Notes: generated by a model from the sequence alone, not told the origin. DNA of 64,000 bases from Bacteroidetes bacterium ADurb.Bin008 (GCA_002071445.1 MWFE01000017.1:48069-112068), one strand, 5' to 3'. Positions 19,996 to 28,396 are shown, counted from the first letter of the stretch. Made by a program: numbers and translations.

Positions 19996-20399
19996 GATTC
20001 GTCAAGTTTATATCGGTGAATGTAATCTTTTAATTCTTCGACTATTTCGGTTGTAAGCTGTTTGTATTTGTCAATGAGTTCAGAGTATCGTTGTGTTTGA
20101 GTATTCTGATTTGCCAGCTCTTCAAGTTCTTTCATGTTCTTTACCAACTGTTTAAAACCCATGGTGGCTGCCGATCCTTTTATTTTATGCGATAATTTTG
20201 CCAGAGCGACAAGATCACCATTGTCAAGATGCATATCCAGCTGTTCGGCAAACAACGGCACTTGTTTGGTAAACATGTTAATTAATTCCATGACAAACTC
20301 ATTGTTCCCTTCGGCCAGGGCTTCCAAATGTTTAATATTTATATACTTGTATGTTCCCATTGTGGTCACATCAAACGAATTTGTCCCGGCGATCATCAA
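19992..20399 (-). CDS. Hpt-domain phosphotransfer protein
   Basis: A 135-residue helical protein. The core is the histidine phosphotransfer motif LAKLSHKIKGSAATMGF with phospho-acceptor His71, preceded by a VMELINMFTKQVP helix and followed by the usual long C-terminal helices. Such proteins pass phosphate between response-regulator receiver domains in hybrid phosphorelays. No histidine kinase or receiver is adjacent. The stop overlaps the start of the STAS gene (ATGA). A TATATTTG element lies 31 bases upstream, so the ATG at 20399 fits. Confidence 0.88.
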   Translation of the reverse strand: MMIAGTNSFDVTTMGTYKYINIKHLEALAEGNNEFVMELINMFTKQVPLFAEQLDMHLDNGDLVALAKLSHKIKGSAATMGFKQLVKNMKELEELANQNTQTQRYSELIDKYKQLTTEIVEELKDYIHRYKLDES

Positions 20400-20429
20400 T
20401 AAAAATTACCCGTACCATGGCAGGTTTTA

Positions 20430-20437
20430 CAAATATA
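20430..20437 (-). promoter_or_regulatory. Predicted -7 element for the hpt-stas operon
   Basis: The minus strand reads TATATTTG, with a TTG about 22 bases further upstream (20460-20462). Confidence 0.5.
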
Positions 20438-20494
20438 TATTAAACAAATTAAAAAACAGCAAGTGTTTCTCATAATATTTATTGAATTTACATA

Positions 20495-20525
20495 TTGCCC
20501 ATTATCAAAATAACTCGTAGGTTTG
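20495..20525 (+). promoter_or_regulatory. Promoter of gcvT
   Basis: TTG (20495-20497), a 20-base spacer, then TAGGTTTG (20518-20525). This is a full match to the Bacteroidetes -33/-7 pattern and gives a leader of about 45 bases. No glycine riboswitch is present. Confidence 0.65.
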
Positions 20526-20575
20526 CGTATTAAAAAAACCATTTTCATTCAATTACGCTTAAAAATATTTATACC

Positions 20576-21679
20576 ATGAAGCAAACTCCATTTACCAAAT
20601 TTCATATTGAGCGTGGTGCTAAAATGGCACCCTTTGCCGGATTTAACATGCCCATTGAGTTTTCGGGTATTAACGACGAGCACATAACTGTGCGCGAAAA
20701 GTTGGGAGTATTCGATGTTTCGCACATGGGCGAGGTTTGGGTTAAAGGTCCCAATGCATTGAATTTCTTGCAATATGTAACATCAAATGATGTGTCGGTT
20801 TTAACAGACGGAAAAATACAGTACACATGCTTTCCCAACGGGAAAGGGGGTATCGTTGACGACCTCCTGGTGTACCGTTTCGATGCCGAAACATACCTGC
20901 TGGTAATTAATGCCGGGAATACCCAGAAAGACTGGGAGTGGTTATGTAGTCATGCGCCAAAGTTCAACCTCACGCCCGGGAAGGAGTTGTACAATGCTTC
21001 CAGCGAGATAGCCCAGTTGGCTGTACAGGGCCCCTTGGCATTGAAAGCAATGCAAAAGCTTACCAAGGAACCCATTGAAAGCATGGAGTACTATACATTT
21101 AAAAAAATAGATTTTGCCGGCATTAAGGATATAATATTTTCAATAACAGGATACACCGGCGCCGGAGGATGCGAAATATACTGTGCCAACGAGGATGCAG
21201 AAAAGCTATGGAAGGCTGTTTTTGAGGCTGGTGCAGAATTCGGTATAAAACCCATAGGATTGGGTGCTCGCGACACCCTGAGGCTTGAGATGGGCTACGT
21301 GCTTTACGGAAATGATATAAACGAGAGCACATCTCCACTGGAAGCAGGATTGGGTTGGATTACCAAGTTTGTTGACCATAAAAATTTTATTGACAAGGAG
21401 TATATGCTCAACCTTAAAACTGCCGGATTAAAACGAAAACTTGTTGGCTTTGAGATGGTTGACAGAGGTATTCCCCGTCAGCATTACGAAATATTCGATA
21501 GCCAGGGAAACCTTATTGGCGAAGTAACCTCGGGAACCATGTCGCCCATGATGAAGATTGGCGTTGGAATGGGCTACGTCGGTACTGAGTTTAGCAAACC
21601 CGATACGGAAATTTTCATTGGCGTTAGGGACAAAAAGCTGAAGGCCAAAGTGGTGAAACTGCCTATCTATAAAAAGTAG
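20576..21679 (+). CDS. gcvT: Aminomethyltransferase (glycine cleavage T protein)
   Basis: A 367-residue cytosolic enzyme that transfers the aminomethyl carbon of lipoyl-bound glycine to tetrahydrofolate, releasing ammonia and giving methylene-THF. Typical motifs are the start [29 protein letters not shown] (about 41-49), [11 protein letters not shown] near 190, and [13 protein letters not shown] near 222-234 with the folate-binding acidic residue. The C-terminal barrel ends with [18 protein letters not shown]. Length is standard. It stands alone between its own promoter and terminator; the P, H and L proteins are not in the window. Confidence 0.96.
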   Translation: MKQTPFTKFHIERGAKMAPFAGFNMPIEFSGINDEHITVREKLGVFDVSHMGEVWVKGPNALNFLQYVTSNDVSVLTDGKIQYTCFPNGKGGIVDDLLVYRFDAETYLLVINAGNTQKDWEWLCSHAPKFNLTPGKELYNASSEIAQLAVQGPLALKAMQKLTKEPIESMEYYTFKKIDFAGIKDIIFSITGYTGAGGCEIYCANEDAEKLWKAVFEAGAEFGIKPIGLGARDTLRLEMGYVLYGNDINESTSPLEAGLGWITKFVDHKNFIDKEYMLNLKTAGLKRKLVGFEMVDRGIPRQHYEIFDSQGNLIGEVTSGTMSPMMKIGVGMGYVGTEFSKPDTEIFIGVRDKKLKAKVVKLPIYKK

Positions 21680-21702
21680 CTTTGAGATTGTCTTTTCTCT
21701 GG

Positions 21703-21735
21703 GGGGCATGAACCTAATCATGCCCCATTTTTTTT
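21703..21735 (+). terminator. Rho-independent terminator after gcvT
   Basis: GGGGCATGA / TCATGCCCC, a 9-bp perfect stem with loop ACCTAA, followed after an A by eight T. Confidence 0.92.
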
Positions 21736-21913
21736 GCTAAAAAAATCATTATCCATTTTTCAATCTTCAGTAAATAATGCCCTCAATCCGCTATGGAATG
21801 TAGTTTTTACTTCCTGCTTTAAATCATTTCAGATTTTTAGGAAATGTGAAAAATAAGTTGGAAATTTGGCAGCAATTACCACTATTGTCTTACAATTTAA
21901 AACTTTATACGCT

Positions 21914-22996
21914 ATGAAAAAACACAACTTTAATGCGGGACCCTGTGTCCTTCCAAAACCGGCAATCGAAGCTACAATTGAAGCTATCCGCGATTTTGAC
22001 AATACCGGAATTGGCCTTCTCGAAATTTCTCACCGTACACCCGGATGGGAAAAAGTAATGGCAGAAACCGAGCAGCTGTGGAGAGAGTTGCTTAATATTC
22101 CCGAGGAGTATGCTGTTATATTCCTTGGTGGCGGTGCATCAACACAATTCTACACCCTTGCAGCAAACTTCCTGAACAAAAAAGCTGCATACCTTGAAAC
22201 CGGAGTTTGGGCTAAGAAAGCCATCAAAGAGGCCAAGCTATACGGCGAGGTTGAAGTGGTGGGTTCGTCGGCCGATAAAAACTTTACCTATATCCCAAAG
22301 GGATACACCATCCCAACCGATGTTGACTACTTCCATATCACCACAAACAATACCATTTACGGAACTGAGATAAAAACTGATATCGACAGCCCGGTGAACC
22401 TGATAGCCGATATGAGCTCTGATATTATGAGCCGTCCTGTTGACATTAAAAAGTATGCCATGATTTATGGTGGTGCACAAAAAAATGTGGGTCCTGCAGG
22501 TGTAACCTTTGTTATTGTACGTAAAGATTTACTTGCAAAAGTACAACGGAAATTGCCTTCGATGGTTGATTACAAAACCCATATCGGAGCCGAACCAAAG
22601 GACAACTCCATGTTTAACACCCCGCCGGTAATCTCCGTTTTTGTGATGAACCAAACATTGAAATGGGTGAAATCACTTGGCGGTGTTAAGGAAATGCAGA
22701 AACTCAATCAGAAAAAAGCTGAGCTTTTGTATAACGAGATCGATCGTAATAAGATGTTTGTTGGAACTGCCGTTAAGGAGGATCGCTCAATGATGAACGT
22801 TTGCTTTGTAATGGCAGAGCAGTACAAGGATAAAGAGGCTGATTTCATGGAGTTTGCCAAAAAGGCCGGAATGGTTGGTATTAAAGGGCACCGTTCGGTG
22901 GGCGGATTCCGCGCATCTATCTACAATGCTTGCCCCCTTGAAAGTGTACAGGCCCTTGTGGATTGCATGAAGGAATTTGAAAAATTACACGGATAG
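21914..22996 (+). CDS. serC: Phosphoserine aminotransferase
   Basis: A 360-residue PLP enzyme making 3-phosphoserine from 3-phosphohydroxypyruvate and glutamate (also used for the pyridoxine precursor). The ATG at 21914 is chosen because the family begins with HNFNAGP; an in-frame TTG 16 codons earlier is not supported. GGGASTQF binds the cofactor phosphate and the catalytic Lys lies in [11 protein letters not shown] (about residue 195). [14 protein letters not shown] near the C terminus is the substrate-phosphate loop. It leads a serC-serA gene pair, with a hairpin terminator between them. Confidence 0.97.
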   Translation: MKKHNFNAGPCVLPKPAIEATIEAIRDFDNTGIGLLEISHRTPGWEKVMAETEQLWRELLNIPEEYAVIFLGGGASTQFYTLAANFLNKKAAYLETGVWAKKAIKEAKLYGEVEVVGSSADKNFTYIPKGYTIPTDVDYFHITTNNTIYGTEIKTDIDSPVNLIADMSSDIMSRPVDIKKYAMIYGGAQKNVGPAGVTFVIVRKDLLAKVQRKLPSMVDYKTHIGAEPKDNSMFNTPPVISVFVMNQTLKWVKSLGGVKEMQKLNQKKAELLYNEIDRNKMFVGTAVKEDRSMMNVCFVMAEQYKDKEADFMEFAKKAGMVGIKGHRSVGGFRASIYNACPLESVQALVDCMKEFEKLHG

Positions 22997-23010
22997 TTTA
23001 CATTTCATTG

Positions 23011-23041
23011 GACTTGGGCGGTGAATCGCCCAAGTCTTTTT
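23011..23041 (+). terminator. Terminator or attenuator between serC and serA
   Basis: GACTTGGGCG-GTGAAT-CGCCCAAGTC, a perfect 10-bp stem, followed by five T. It lies inside the otherwise compact serC-serA unit, so it may lower serA expression or mark separate transcription. Confidence 0.85.
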
Positions 23042-23080
23042 CAATAGATTAGTCCAAATAACAATAAAAAAATAAATGCT

Positions 23081-24004
23081 ATGGCAAAAGTATTAGTAGC
23101 AACCGAGAAACCCTTTGCCAAGGAAGCGGTTGATGGAATTAGAAAGATTGTCGAGGAAGCCGGTTTTACACTGGTCCTTTTGGAGAAATACACCGATCCC
23201 AATGATTTGATAAAAGCCGTTGCCGATGTTGATGCACTTATTGTACGTAGCGACAAGGTAACAAAAGAAGTTGTTGAAGCGGGTAAGAATTTAAAGATAG
23301 TGGTTCGCGCCGGTGCCGGTTACGATAATCTCGATCTGGCAGCTTGTACTGCAAAAGGCGTGGTGGCAATGAACACCCCCGGGCAGAATTCAAACGCTGT
23401 GGCCGAATTGGCCATTGGCATGATGATTTACATGGCACGCAACCTTTTCCAGCCTGGAACAGGAGCGGAGATTGCCGGTAAAAAATTAGGCATTCATGCC
23501 TATGGTAACGTTGGCAAATTAGTTGCAAAATACGGTAAGGGCTTTGGCATGGAAGTATATGCATTCGATCCATTTGTTGCCAAAGAGGTTATGGAAAAGG
23601 ATGGCGTTAAGGTTGTTGGCTCTGTTGAAGAGCTTTACAGCACTTGCCATTACGTTTCATTACACATTCCGGCTAATGACAAAACCAAAAAATCCATAGG
23701 TTACGAGTTACTCTCGAAAATGCCCAAGGGAGGCGCCCTAATCAACACTGCCCGTAAAGAGGTTATCGATGAAGCAGGTTTGATAAAAACATTATCCGAG
23801 AGAACGGACCTTAAATATGCCACCGATATCATGGCAGATAATCATGCTGAACTGGTTGAAAAATTCCCCGGCCGAATATTCTCTACTCCAAAGAAAATGG
23901 GTGCAGAAACTGCCGAGGCAAATGTCAATGCCGGATTAGCATCTGCCAGACAGATTGTTGGCTTTATTAAGAAAGGCGACCGTACATTCCAAGTAAATAA
24001 GTAG
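23081..24004 (+). CDS. serA: D-3-phosphoglycerate dehydrogenase, short form
   Basis: A 307-residue NAD-dependent enzyme oxidising 3-phosphoglycerate, the first step of serine synthesis. It has the catalytic and nucleotide-binding domains only; there is no ACT domain, so serine feedback by that route is absent. Nucleotide loop: GIHAYGNVG (137-145). Catalytic Arg225 lies in NTARKE. The usual His of the PHxGA motif is absent: the equivalent sequence is STPKKMGAETAEAN (268-281) with Lys271/272. This fits the short, lysine-type enzymes described from Entamoeba, whose gene is thought to derive from Bacteroidetes. It follows serC. Confidence 0.93.
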   Translation: MAKVLVATEKPFAKEAVDGIRKIVEEAGFTLVLLEKYTDPNDLIKAVADVDALIVRSDKVTKEVVEAGKNLKIVVRAGAGYDNLDLAACTAKGVVAMNTPGQNSNAVAELAIGMMIYMARNLFQPGTGAEIAGKKLGIHAYGNVGKLVAKYGKGFGMEVYAFDPFVAKEVMEKDGVKVVGSVEELYSTCHYVSLHIPANDKTKKSIGYELLSKMPKGGALINTARKEVIDEAGLIKTLSERTDLKYATDIMADNHAELVEKFPGRIFSTPKKMGAETAEANVNAGLASARQIVGFIKKGDRTFQVNK

Positions 24005-24008
24005 ATTT

Positions 24009-24050
24009 CGTTAATCGTAAAACGTAAAACGTTAATCGTAAAACGTAAAT
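24009..24050. repeat. Two tandem 21-base repeats upstream of the four-helix-bundle gene
   Basis: Two adjacent 21-base units beginning CGTTAATCGTAAAACGTAAA, at 24009-24029 and 24030-24050, differ at one base. They fill the gap between serA and the broken gene. The 8-mer ACGTAAAA recurs on the far side of that gene (24455-24462). Confidence 0.8.
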
Positions 24051-24056
24051 CGAAAT

Positions 24057-24413
24057 ATGGATCATAAGGATTTGGATGCGTGGAAGGAATCGGTAGAATT
24101 ATCGGTCCTTGTCAATACAGTTACCAAGTCCTTTCCCAAAGAGGAACAGTATGGATTAACTCAGCAAATTAGAAGGTCTGCCGTATCGGAGCCTTCTAAT
24201 ATTGCTGAGGGGTGTGCAAGGAAAAGCACAAAGGAAAACATACGATTTATGTATATCGCCTTAGGCTCATTGGCCGAGGTGGAAACCTAGATTATCATTT
24301 CCCATAGGTTGGGTTTTATTGCTAATGCTGATATTATACTGAATCAAATAGCAAAGGTGAAACAGATAATTTTAGGGTTAATTCGTTATCTTAAGAAAAC
24401 GTCAAATAACTAA
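24057..24413 (+). pseudogene. Four-helix-bundle (23S rRNA IVS-type) protein, interrupted by one stop
   Basis: The frame encodes 77 residues, meets TAG at 24288-24290, then continues without another stop for 40 codons to TAA at 24411. Read through, it gives a 118-codon protein of the S23/IVS four-helix-bundle family: DLDAWKESVEL start, QIRRSAVSEPSNIAEG core, LGSLAEVET, then IIISHRLGF. Family members usually have Gln after LAE(L/V)ET, so one C-to-T change of CAG to TAG explains the break. Related proteins are encoded inside 23S rRNA intervening sequences and in many free copies in Bacteroidetes; their function is unclear. Short repeats flank it, and it separates serA from the DUF1015 gene. Confidence 0.85.
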
Positions 24414-24414
24414 T

Positions 24415-24462
24415 CGATTCACTCCCGACCTGTCGGGATCACGATTCACGTCTCACGTAAAA
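24415..24462. repeat. Flanking repeat and hairpin after the four-helix-bundle gene
   Basis: CGATTCAC occurs at 24415-24422 and 24442-24449, bracketing the palindrome TCCCGAC-CT-GTCGGGA (24423-24438). ACGTAAAA (24455-24462) also occurs in the upstream tandem repeats. No T-run follows. Confidence 0.65.
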
Positions 24463-24471
24463 TAATTTAAC

Positions 24472-25710
24472 ATGATCAAAATAAAACCATTTAAAGGGGT
24501 ACGTCCCCCGCAGGAGTATGCCAAGGAAGTGGCATCGCGTCCCTACGATGTGCTAAACTCCAGGGAAGCCAAAGCCGAAGCAGGCGAAAAATCGTTGCTT
24601 CACATCACAAAGCCGGAAATTGATTTCGATCCCATTATAGATGAGCATTCACAGCAAGCCTATGACAAGGCTATTGATAACTATAAGTTGTGGAAGTCGA
24701 AGGGCTGGCTGGTGAAAGACCAAAAGGAGATGTACTACATCTATGCCCAAACCATGGATGGACGAACCCAGTACGGATTGGTTGCAGCCTGCCATTATGT
24801 GGATTACATTGAGGGTAGAATCAAAAAGCACGAACTCACCCTTCCCAGCAAGGAAGACGACCGGATGATACATGTGCGCAACCAGAATGCCAATATCGAG
24901 CCCGTATTCTTTACATATCCCGCTGTGAGCGAGATGGATAGCATTGTGAAAGAGGTGGTGAAAAAGAAACCTGAGTACGATTTTGTGGCCGACGACGGAT
25001 TTGGCCATCACCTGTGGCTGGTTGATGACGATGTTACCATTAAACGGATTACCGAAATATTTGCAAAAATGCCTGCCCTTTACGTTGCCGACGGACACCA
25101 CAGAACGGCAGCTGCTGCAAGAGTAGGGCAGGAGAAGAAAGGGCAAAATCCCAACCATACGGGCAACGAGGAGTACAACTATTTCCTTGCTGTTATTTTC
25201 CCCGATGACCAGTTGAAAATTATTGACTACAACCGCGTGGTGAAGGATTTGAATGGTCTAACCACCCAACAATTCATTGAGAAATTGCAAGCTACATTCG
25301 AAGTGAAGGAGATGGGAACAAACATTTATACGCCCAATAAGCTCCATAACTTCAGCATGTACATGGAGGGAAAATGGTACTCGCTAACAGCCAAGCCGGG
25401 CAACTACAACGATAGCGATCCTATCGGTGTGCTCGATGTCACCATACTCTCAAACCTTGTGTTGGATAATATCCTTGGCATCAAGGATTTGAGAACATCA
25501 AAAAGGATTGATTTTGTGGGTGGTATTCGCGGGTTGGGCGAACTGAAGAAGCGAGTCGATAGCGGCGATATGAAGGTTGCCTTTGCCCTTTACCCCGTTT
25601 CCATGAAACAGCTTATCGATATTGCCGACACGGGCAACATTATGCCACCCAAAACCACCTGGTTTGAGCCAAAACTTCGCAGTGGGCTGGTTATTCACGA
25701 ATTGTACTAG
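24472..25710 (+). CDS. DUF1015 family protein (serine-locus protein)
   Basis: A 412-residue cytosolic protein of DUF1015 (COG4198), full length with the family start KPFKGVRPP. Its best motif is YVADGHHRTAAA with DGHHRT at 207-212. The same DGHHR-type motif occurs in ParB/sulfiredoxin-fold free-serine kinases (archaeal SerK), which make O-phosphoserine. Placement after serC-serA recurs, as far as I recall, in Bacteroidetes and fits a serine-related role, but that activity is inferred here. A 467-base insertion (repeats plus a broken gene) now separates it from serA. A terminator follows. Confidence 0.85.
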   Translation: MIKIKPFKGVRPPQEYAKEVASRPYDVLNSREAKAEAGEKSLLHITKPEIDFDPIIDEHSQQAYDKAIDNYKLWKSKGWLVKDQKEMYYIYAQTMDGRTQYGLVAACHYVDYIEGRIKKHELTLPSKEDDRMIHVRNQNANIEPVFFTYPAVSEMDSIVKEVVKKKPEYDFVADDGFGHHLWLVDDDVTIKRITEIFAKMPALYVADGHHRTAAAARVGQEKKGQNPNHTGNEEYNYFLAVIFPDDQLKIIDYNRVVKDLNGLTTQQFIEKLQATFEVKEMGTNIYTPNKLHNFSMYMEGKWYSLTAKPGNYNDSDPIGVLDVTILSNLVLDNILGIKDLRTSKRIDFVGGIRGLGELKKRVDSGDMKVAFALYPVSMKQLIDIADTGNIMPPKTTWFEPKLRSGLVIHELY

Positions 25711-25735
25711 TTTTTTTTTATAGCAAATAACTTTT

Positions 25736-25763
25736 AAAAAGCGCCCATTGGGGCGCTTTTTTT
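25736..25763 (+). terminator. Rho-independent terminator after DUF1015
   Basis: AAAAAGCGCCC-ATTG-GGGCGCTTTTTTT: an 11-bp stem with A and T flanks, so it could work in both directions, though no minus-strand gene ends here. Confidence 0.92.
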
Positions 25764-26055
25764 GTATTCCCGGTGCGTTAGTTGTATTCGGCTGATATGG
25801 GTAGTTGAAATAAAGCTGCCGAGAAAGCGACATCTTTCAAGCCAATAAGAAAGAATCGATCTACAGTTGAATCATTGCCAATTTTTCCATAACTTGCACA
25901 GTGAAGTGCATATAAATTGTACATATACCCTGGCAGTGGGCAACTCTGAGTTGTTGTGATGTTGATAAAAATGGGTTAGCTGCAATAGTCATTCCTATAA
26001 TTGTTGAGTTTTTTTCAGTTTTCGGTTATTTGCCTATGGATAAAAACTGTGAATC
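25764..26055. other. Intergenic region with a duplicated start segment
   Basis: No gene was recognised in this stretch. At its right end the 12-mer ATGGATAAAAAC occurs at 26036-26047 and again at 26056-26067. The first copy opens only an 11-codon frame; the second is the start of the ankyrin lipoprotein. Confidence 0.55.
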
Positions 26056-27303
26056 ATGGATAAAAACATAAAGCCAAACCGAGCATTCCTGCATCTGCTT
26101 ATGGGGGCATTAATATGCTTGGTATTGCTGCCGTCGTGTTGGCGTGGACTACCCCATAGGGTTATCAATACCTCAATGCTCAAAACCGACGGCGTGGAGA
26201 GGGAGGGGAAGGTTTATTTCCTGTTGAGATATAGGCTGAAAAAGCCCGATAAGATGATTTACCCTCTACTTCCCCCATATCCCGGCAAGCAGTATATTGA
26301 ACAACTCTACCTTTACTCGCTGTCTTTGGAAGATAACCGCCTGGAGCAGCTCTGTTCGCTAACACCCCCTAGAAAGGGGTGGAGTTATGGCATTTCCAAT
26401 GATGCCAAAATTGGTACCTATTGGGAATTCCACAACGACACACTCTATTTTGCCTACCAATCGAATTGGACCGGAGAAGAGTTTGCCTACGATTTATATA
26501 ATTTTGCCCATGGTCAATGCGAAGGCGTAATTTCTGATATAGGAAGAAGTACCATGGATAGCCTATTAGGATTAGGATGGTCTTTATATGAGGGGCGATT
26601 ACAGGGTTACCGGATTGATTCGCTCACCCATTTTCTCCCTTTTGAGCAATGGAACCTTATATCTCCGCTGACTTTCAGTAAGTTGTCCGTCAGTGAGTTG
26701 AAGACTGTATTGGTGAAGGGTATTGGAGACAGGTTTTTCATAGACAGGATTTTTGAGTATTTTTTGGAAACTGGCAGGCCAAAAGAACTTCGAAGATTGG
26801 CAGATGACTTTCTCAAGTATTACCGGCAACTGGAAGGATACCGTCAAAGGAGTTATGTCCCTTATCTTCTGGAAGGGAGGACTAAGTTACTGCTCCACGC
26901 CATGTATGGGGGCGATAAGGTATTGGATGGCCCGGATGAGGTCAACCAGCTAATTTACCAGCATAAAAACCATGAGGCCATGGCGGCTCTGGAAGAATTG
27001 GACAATGTGAACACCGCCAATGCAAATGGAACAACACCGCTCATGGTAGCTGCATTTGTAAATAATGAACCCATGGCTAAACTGCTGCTTGAGAAACAAG
27101 CCCATATCGATGCCAACGATTCAATGGGATGTACAGCACTTATGTACTCCGCCCTTGGTGATGCCCCCAACACCCTGGAATTGCTTCTTATCGGTGGCGC
27201 CAATACTGACATGCAGTGTATTGGTAATACGCATATAGTCATGTTATTTAAAAGCCATATCAGGTGGATTTATCATCGATATGCCAAACGTAATATCGAG
27301 TAA
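26056..27303 (+). CDS. Ankyrin-repeat lipoprotein
   Basis: A 415-residue protein with a signal peptide and lipobox LLPSC (Cys28). Residues about 35-300 match no family known to me and are rich in aromatic and basic residues. Residues about 310-395 contain two to three ankyrin repeats (ANGTTPLMVAAFVNNEPMAK, then DSMGCTALMYSALGD). The last about 25 residues, after a GNT turn that should begin another repeat, are basic and lose the repeat pattern, which could mean a worn or frameshifted C terminus. Ankyrin domains bind protein partners; outside the cytoplasm they may act in protection or regulation. No operon partner is evident. Confidence 0.75.
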   Translation: MDKNIKPNRAFLHLLMGALICLVLLPSCWRGLPHRVINTSMLKTDGVEREGKVYFLLRYRLKKPDKMIYPLLPPYPGKQYIEQLYLYSLSLEDNRLEQLCSLTPPRKGWSYGISNDAKIGTYWEFHNDTLYFAYQSNWTGEEFAYDLYNFAHGQCEGVISDIGRSTMDSLLGLGWSLYEGRLQGYRIDSLTHFLPFEQWNLISPLTFSKLSVSELKTVLVKGIGDRFFIDRIFEYFLETGRPKELRRLADDFLKYYRQLEGYRQRSYVPYLLEGRTKLLLHAMYGGDKVLDGPDEVNQLIYQHKNHEAMAALEELDNVNTANANGTTPLMVAAFVNNEPMAKLLLEKQAHIDANDSMGCTALMYSALGDAPNTLELLLIGGANTDMQCIGNTHIVMLFKSHIRWIYHRYAKRNIE

Positions 27304-27604
27304 TCGCCCCGGCCAAGGAGGGTATCTCCCGATTTTTAGTCCATTGCTCATTTTGTAAGAAGCAATAGCCAAACGCCCAAATTGTACGTTTACTTCTTGC
27401 ACGCCGTTCTATCCCATGGCTGCAATAGCCCCGAGCCACTTTTCTGTATTTATGTCCGGTACGATTAGATGTTTTTGTCCGATTCAGGTAGCAATCTAAG
27501 TTTGCATATTTCCATCTGAAAGGGGACCTATGTTATTAACAAGTTTGACCCACAGGATACTGAAAATATATGGAATTATGGCTATGTCATCAAGATACCG
27601 GATA
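27304..27604. other. Intergenic region with a possible gene remnant
   Basis: No intact gene. From about 27520 a short open stretch just after a TGA reads KGTYVINKFDPQDTENIWNY and onward, with composition like a real protein but no start. It may be debris of a decayed gene. It runs into the 3' end of the minus-strand AhpD-like gene, where it is only a shadow. Confidence 0.35.
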
Positions 27605-27952
27605 CTATTCAGCACCCTGTAGCTCATCCCAGTATTCCATGGCCCTGCGGGTGTGGGGTATTACAATGGTTCCGCCCACAATATTGGCTACGGCAAATAT
27701 CTCCATCATCTGGGGCGTGGTAACACCCTGTTCGTAGCATTTTTCCAAATGGTACTTAATGCAGTCGTCGCAGCGGAGCACCATGGAGGCCACCAGGCCC
27801 AACATCTCCTTGGTTTGCGAAGGCAATGCCCCGTCGGTATAGGTGTTGGTGTCCAAGTTGAATAGGCGCTTAATCACCAGGTTATCCTGTTCCAGGATCC
27901 GCCGGTTCATTTTGGCTCTGTACTCCCTGAATTCTTCAATTTTGTTGTTCAT
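27605..27952 (-). CDS. Carboxymuconolactone decarboxylase / AhpD-like protein
   Basis: A 115-residue helical cytosolic protein of the CMD/AhpD family. It has the redox motif RCDDCIKYH (about 59-67; Cys-x-x-Cys then His after three residues), as in AhpD-type peroxidase partners, preceded by SQTKEMLGLVASM and followed by the TTPQMMEIFAVANIVGG helix. The CxxC and His suggest a thiol peroxidase or disulfide reductase role rather than a decarboxylase. It is monocistronic with its own promoter 41 bases upstream. Confidence 0.88.
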   Translation of the reverse strand: MNNKIEEFREYRAKMNRRILEQDNLVIKRLFNLDTNTYTDGALPSQTKEMLGLVASMVLRCDDCIKYHLEKCYEQGVTTPQMMEIFAVANIVGGTIVIPHTRRAMEYWDELQGAE

Positions 27953-27992
27953 GGCTTTTGGTATTGATTGAATGGAGGATGAAACCTTTCGG

Positions 27993-28023
27993 CAAAAATA
28001 TGGAAATCACCGCGCAAGTACAA
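27993..28023 (-). promoter_or_regulatory. Promoter of the AhpD-like gene
   Basis: On the minus strand: TTG (28023-28021), 20 bases, then TATTTTTG (28000-27993), a complete -33/-7 match. Confidence 0.6.
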
Positions 28024-28131
28024 TATTATGAGCGTAATTAGATAGGAATTTTGCCGTGTTTGCTGATTAAATCGCCAAGTGGCGATAAAACTTTACCAAA
28101 CTGAAATGACTAGAGGAGCGCGTTTAAATCT

Positions 28132-28208
28132 TGGCGATCCGGATAGGATTCGAACCTATGACCCACAGCTTAGAAGGCTGTTGCTCTGTCCAACTGAGCT
28201 ACCGGACC
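28132..28208 (-). tRNA. tRNA-Arg (anticodon TCT)
   Basis: The minus strand folds as a cloverleaf: acceptor GGTCCGG / CCGGATC, D arm GCTCAGTTGGACAGAGC, anticodon arm ACAGC-CTTCTAA-GCTGT with anticodon TCT, and T arm ATAGG-TTCGAAT-CCTAT. A 3' CCA is encoded (28132-28134). It decodes AGA. Confidence 0.96.
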
Positions 28209-28225
28209 CTTTGTCTTTAGGGCTG

Positions 28226-28233
28226 CAAAAATA
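28226..28233 (-). promoter_or_regulatory. Predicted -7 element for tRNA-Arg
   Basis: The minus strand reads TATTTTTG, ending 17 bases before the tRNA 5' end. Confidence 0.5.
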
Positions 28234-28388
28234 TAAAAATCAATTAACAACTTAAAATTTGCAGGTTGGAAAAAGTAATAATTCGGTACGATGCTTAATC
28301 TCTACCTTGGTTTAGATCCTGTCAAGGGGTGAATACTAATAAACTTGGCAGAAAAATTCATCCTGTCAGTATTGATTGTCTTTTATCC

Positions 28389-28396
28389 TATATTTG
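28389..28396 (+). promoter_or_regulatory. Predicted -7 element for the C69 dipeptidase
   Basis: TATATTTG, an exact TAnnTTTG match, 31 bases before the start codon. TTG copies upstream are at 14-base or shorter spacing, so the -33 box is unclear. Confidence 0.45.

Noticed and set aside
20400..20575. Glycine riboswitch before gcvT
   Set aside because: No conserved aptamer core or tandem structure; the leader is only about 45 bases.
21866..21913. Longer SerC with 16 extra residues
   Set aside because: It begins at TTG, lacks family support, and HNFNAGP is the conserved N terminus.
24009..24050. Possible CRISPR array
   Set aside because: Only two abutting 21-base copies without spacers and no cas genes.
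24288..24290. In-frame TAG as a recoded codon
   Set aside because: TAG is used as a normal stop by other genes in the window (for example serA and clpB) and no suppressor signal is visible, so a nonsense mutation is simpler.
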